A DNA stretch of 64,000 nucleotides from Pedobacter rhizosphaerae. Lineage in GTDB: Bacteria > Bacteroidota > Bacteroidia > Sphingobacteriales > Sphingobacteriaceae. The notes below the pieces were generated by a model. It had not been told where the DNA came from. It saw only the letters and a list, made by a program, of their open reading frames with translations, and did no database searches. This document shows positions 61,509 to 64,000 of this stretch, piece after piece; position 1 is the first letter of the stretch, and the number at the start of each line of letters is the position of its first letter. The position numbers and the translations under genes are program-made. Location of the stretch: NCBI RefSeq assembly GCF_900111155.1, contig NZ_FOGG01000014.1, forward strand, positions 83,580 to 147,579, written 5' to 3'.

Positions 61509-63312
61509 ATTGTTCATTATTGCTGCGGCGAGTTTCTTTAATATTTTATGCCTTGCCGCCTGCGCACAAGATCATACCCAAAACGAAAAAAAGCTATCCA
61601 TTACCAATGCCATCACCAGTACTACAGTCTTGTTGAATAATCAAGACTCGATTATACCCTTGCGTACGTTAGACAAGAAAAACATCGCATCTGTTGGCCT
61701 GAGCTTTGCCTATAGCTCGGTTTTTGATAGTCTGGCCAATAAGTATGACAAAGTAACGGCTTTCTCAGCAGATGCATACAAAGACAGTGTTAACCTGAAC
61801 GATCTGGAAGACGACCTTAAGTACTACAATACCATCATCGTTTCCATTGATGATCAAAACGTGAATAAGACTAAGTATATCAATTTCATCAACAGCATTA
61901 GCAAGAATAAATCGGTTATTGTGGCATATTTTGGCAACGGACCAGGGTTAAAATCATTCGATCTGCTACAAGTGCCCATTGTGTGGACAGCTCAGCACAC
62001 GGCTGATGCAGCAGCAATTATACCTCAATATATTTTTGGGGGAATAGCGGCAACAAATAAACTTACAACAGCTTTCTCTGCAAAATATACCGCTGGATCG
62101 GGTTTTACGACTAAAGTTACCCGATTAAAATATACTGTTCCGGAAGATGCGGGGATAAATTCAAATCAGCTGAAAGAAATTGATGCGATTGCTTCAGAGG
62201 CGATAACTCAGCGGGCTACACCAGGATTAGTGGTATTGGTAGCCAAAGACGGAAAAGTAATTTTTAATAAAGCATATGGCAACCATACTTACGATACCAA
62301 TGTGCCGGATAAGGTAACTGATATTTTCGACCTGGCTTCGGTAACTAAAGTGACGGCAACTACGCCTTCGGTAATGCGCCTCTTTGAAGAGGGGAAGCTT
62401 AAGTTGGATACCAATATTGGCGCTTATATTCCAAAGGCCAGGACTTCTCCGATGAATAACATTCAGGTACGAGAGGTGATGCTGCACCAGGCTGGATTTA
62501 TTCCTTACATTCCTTTTCATGATTATGTAAAAACAGGCGATTATAGTCGCGACTCTTCAGCAGCTTATCCAACCAAGGTAGCCGACAACTATTACATCAA
62601 GAAAGATTTCTTTAAAAACTTTATGTGGCCTAAAATGTTGAATTCGCCTATCAGAACCCGGGGGAAATATGTGTATAGTGATATTAGTATGTACGTGATG
62701 AAGGATATTGTGGAGCACATCAGTGAAGAACCCCTAGATCAATATACTTATGAGAATTTCTATAAACCACTGGGGATGCAAACTGCTGGATTTTTACCTC
62801 GCAACCGTTTTAAAGCTGAGCAGATTATTCCTACAGAAGATGATAAGTATTTCAGAAAAACTTTATTGGTAGGCTATGTGCATGATCAGGGCGCTGCATT
62901 GGCAGGAGGAATTTCAGGGCATGCAGGGCTATTTTCTAGTGCCAACGATTTAGCCATTATTTATCAGATGCTTTTAAACAGGGGTACCTATGGCGGAGAA
63001 GAATATTTTAAGCCGCAAACCGTAGATATGTTTACTTCCAAGCAATCGAATGTAAGCAGAAGAGGATTAGGATTTGATCGCTGGGATCCCGACACCACCA
63101 AACATTATCCATCAGATCTGGCCTCACCTCAAACTTATGGCCATACGGGCTATACAGGTACCTGCGTTTGGGTAGATCCCTCGCGTGGTTTGGTTTATAT
63201 ATTTTTATCTAACAGGGTTAATCCTACCGTTAGCGATAAATTATCGAACCTAAAAATCAGGGGTAGAATTCAAGATGTGGTAAATAGGGCGATTGATGAA
63301 TCGAAGAAATAA
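61495..63312 (+). CDS. Serine hydrolase (class C beta-lactamase fold) with N-terminal GH3 C-terminal-like domain
   Basis: A 605-residue lipoprotein (lipobox LAAC, about 20-23). Residues about 30-215 resemble the C-terminal domain of GH3 glycosidases (TVLLNNQDSIIPLRTL, then VIVAYFGNGPGLKSFD), but the GH3 catalytic domain is absent. Residues about 225-600 are a penicillin-binding/beta-lactamase fold with SVTK (Ser282, Lys285), YSD (Tyr394) and HTG (His550). In related species such a pair is carried on proteins of about 1,000 residues that begin with a GH3 catalytic part. It may act on peptidoglycan or esters. It overlaps the amidohydrolase gene by 14 bases. Confidence 0.88.
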   Translation: MKRNRLFIIAAASFFNILCLAACAQDHTQNEKKLSITNAITSTTVLLNNQDSIIPLRTLDKKNIASVGLSFAYSSVFDSLANKYDKVTAFSADAYKDSVNLNDLEDDLKYYNTIIVSIDDQNVNKTKYINFINSISKNKSVIVAYFGNGPGLKSFDLLQVPIVWTAQHTADAAAIIPQYIFGGIAATNKLTTAFSAKYTAGSGFTTKVTRLKYTVPEDAGINSNQLKEIDAIASEAITQRATPGLVVLVAKDGKVIFNKAYGNHTYDTNVPDKVTDIFDLASVTKVTATTPSVMRLFEEGKLKLDTNIGAYIPKARTSPMNNIQVREVMLHQAGFIPYIPFHDYVKTGDYSRDSSAAYPTKVADNYYIKKDFFKNFMWPKMLNSPIRTRGKYVYSDISMYVMKDIVEHISEEPLDQYTYENFYKPLGMQTAGFLPRNRFKAEQIIPTEDDKYFRKTLLVGYVHDQGAALAGGISGHAGLFSSANDLAIIYQMLLNRGTYGGEEYFKPQTVDMFTSKQSNVSRRGLGFDRWDPDTTKHYPSDLASPQTYGHTGYTGTCVWVDPSRGLVYIFLSNRVNPTVSDKLSNLKIRGRIQDVVNRAIDESKK

Positions 63313-63453
63313 GAGAATTAACCACAGAGAAAAAAGAGATTTGCACCGAGCACACAGAGATATTCATTATAGAGCATAATGCAATCAACAATCAGCCACG
63401 GAAACACAGAATACACGGAAAACTTTTCATACCAAGTTAGTACGCTCGCAGCT

Positions 63454-63476
63454 CCCCTCCTTTTTTCAAGGAGGGG
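63454..63476. repeat. CCCCTCCTT hairpin
   Basis: CCCCTCCTT (63454-63462) and AAGGAGGGG (63468-63476) form a perfect 9-bp stem around TTTTC. A similar, less perfect hairpin (CCCCTCCT...AGTAGGGG) lies near 54163-54184. Confidence 0.85.
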
Positions 63477-63493
63477 GCGGGAAGGTACGTGTC

Positions 63494-63618
63494 TTCCCGA
63501 TATGAAATTGTGACAAGTAGTCGAAGACCTTCTTAATAAGTCGAAAACTAAAATGGATTACCCTTCGACAGGCTAAGGATGACAATCCAGTTTAGTTTTC
63601 TCCTTAAGTTAATAGCAT
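63494..63618. repeat. 125-base dispersed repeat, copy B
   Basis: The complement of this block matches 29817-29941 at about 92 percent over 125 ungapped bases. It lies 42 bases past the stop codon of the minus-strand transposase, so it may be part of, or a preferred target of, that IS element. Confidence 0.9.
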
Positions 63619-63659
63619 TTTTCTAATGGTTGGTGTCTGCACCATAAGTGTTCGGAAGA

Positions 63660-64000
63660 TCACTTTGGGGGAATTTTAAGTAATAAATCTACTTTATTAG
63701 GATCACCACCACATAAGGCCACAATATCTTTCATCAATAATTTTTCCAGCTCATTCAAGAAGTGTTGTTTCATGATTTTATATCCTTTCAGCCCATTAAT
63801 TTCTTTATAGGTTAATAGGAGTGTTGCGGCAATCATGGTAGTGTAAAGTACTACCATGATGCCATTTTCACTTCTGTTTATTAGATGGCTGAAATTTAAT
63901 TCCTGTTTGAGGAATTTGAAAAAGATTTCAATATCCCATCTGCTTTTGTATAACAGGGTAATATCTATTGCACTTAAGTCTAGGATATTAGTGATGAAGG
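63660..64000 (-). CDS. IS4 family transposase, C-terminal part (cut by the window edge)
   Basis: An open frame enters from the right edge and ends at 63660. It carries the IS4 YREK signature in LYKSRWDIEIFFKFLKQELN (Tyr, Arg, Glu, Lys at the right spacing). This supplies the Glu of the DDE triad; the two Asp lie outside the window. The rest (NRSENGIMVVLYTTMIAATL, then the KIPPK end) is the usual C-terminal helix bundle. It moves its own element by cut-and-paste. The N-terminal part is outside the window, so intactness cannot be judged. Confidence 0.9.
   Translation of the reverse strand, partial: FITNILDLSAIDITLLYKSRWDIEIFFKFLKQELNFSHLINRSENGIMVVLYTTMIAATLLLTYKEINGLKGYKIMKQHFLNELEKLLMKDIVALCGGDPNKVDLLLKIPPK

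Larger units (their letters stand above)
63313..63659. other. 347-base repeat-rich spacer before the IS4 transposase
   Basis: No gene. The first part carries words such as ACCACAGAGAAAAAAGAG and CCACGGAAACACAGAATACA that recur in other genomes of this group. Then comes a CCCCTCCTT/AAGGAGGGG hairpin, copy B of the 125-base repeat and the probable end of the IS element. Confidence 0.6.

Noticed and set aside
63313..63450. tRNA-like or attachment-site sequence before the transposase
   Set aside because: No cloverleaf can be drawn and the ACCACAGAG/CACGGAAACACAG words are generic intergenic repeats.

Overview
The window is ordinary chromosomal DNA from a member of the Bacteroidota, most likely a Pedobacter-like Sphingobacteriaceae. 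The reasons are the low GC content, promoters of the Bacteroidota type (TTG about 20 bases before TAnnTTTG), the bacillithiol genes bshA and ypdA, a CbpA/CbpM pair, an OstA-like protein, a tandem rhomboid pair behind mutL, and the family membership of almost every protein. The taxon is an inference from gene content; no rRNA or tRNA gene is visible.

Layout. 1-7.4 kb: SulP anion transporter (with the edge of a probable carbonic anhydrase), acyl-CoA carboxylase beta chain, MFS transporter, GNAT acetyltransferase, M42 aminopeptidase. 7.4-9.1 kb: a sparse, scarred stretch with a thioredoxin-like gene relic, a perfect 17-bp inverted repeat, an orphan MNT-type nucleotidyltransferase and an HTH protein. 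9.1-20 kb: DUF1801 protein, S9 peptidase, CbpA-CbpM chaperone pair, HerA-like ATPase, a sugar nucleotidyltransferase followed by a frameshifted kinase relic, dnaK, then a repeat-rich spacer. 20-33 kb: CBS protein, M28 peptidase, TerC, polyprenyl synthase, alpha/beta hydrolase, ypdA with a CstB-like persulfide dioxygenase-rhodanese, L-asparaginase, TatD, uvrA. 33-41 kb: VOC protein, PaaE-like reductase, lytic transglycosylase, RluB-type pseudouridine synthase with a long repetitive tail, lactonase-START-dioxygenase operon, an 87-bp tandem repeat array and a J-KTSC protein. 41-54 kb: GH35 beta-galactosidase, bshA, tilS, OstA-like protein, rdgB, SurA-like chaperones and MoxR. 54-64 kb: EEP phosphatase and two rhomboids, mutL, XRE regulator, amidohydrolase, a GH3C-beta-lactamase hybrid, and the end of an IS4-family transposase cut by the window edge.

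Functional links. CbpA, CbpM and DnaK form a chaperone set. BshA makes bacillithiol, YpdA is predicted to keep it reduced, and the CstB-like enzyme probably handles its persulfides. OstA-like, SurA-like, SurA and the transglycosylase serve envelope biogenesis. UvrA and MutL serve DNA repair.

I found no clear new defence or biosynthetic system. The most unusual material is intergenic: an 87-bp tandem array, a pair of 140-bp multi-hairpin elements, a 125-bp repeat present at two sites 33 kb apart in opposite orientation (one beside the transposase), a family of 10-bp-stem/3-nt-loop hairpins, and several spacers built from short degenerate words.
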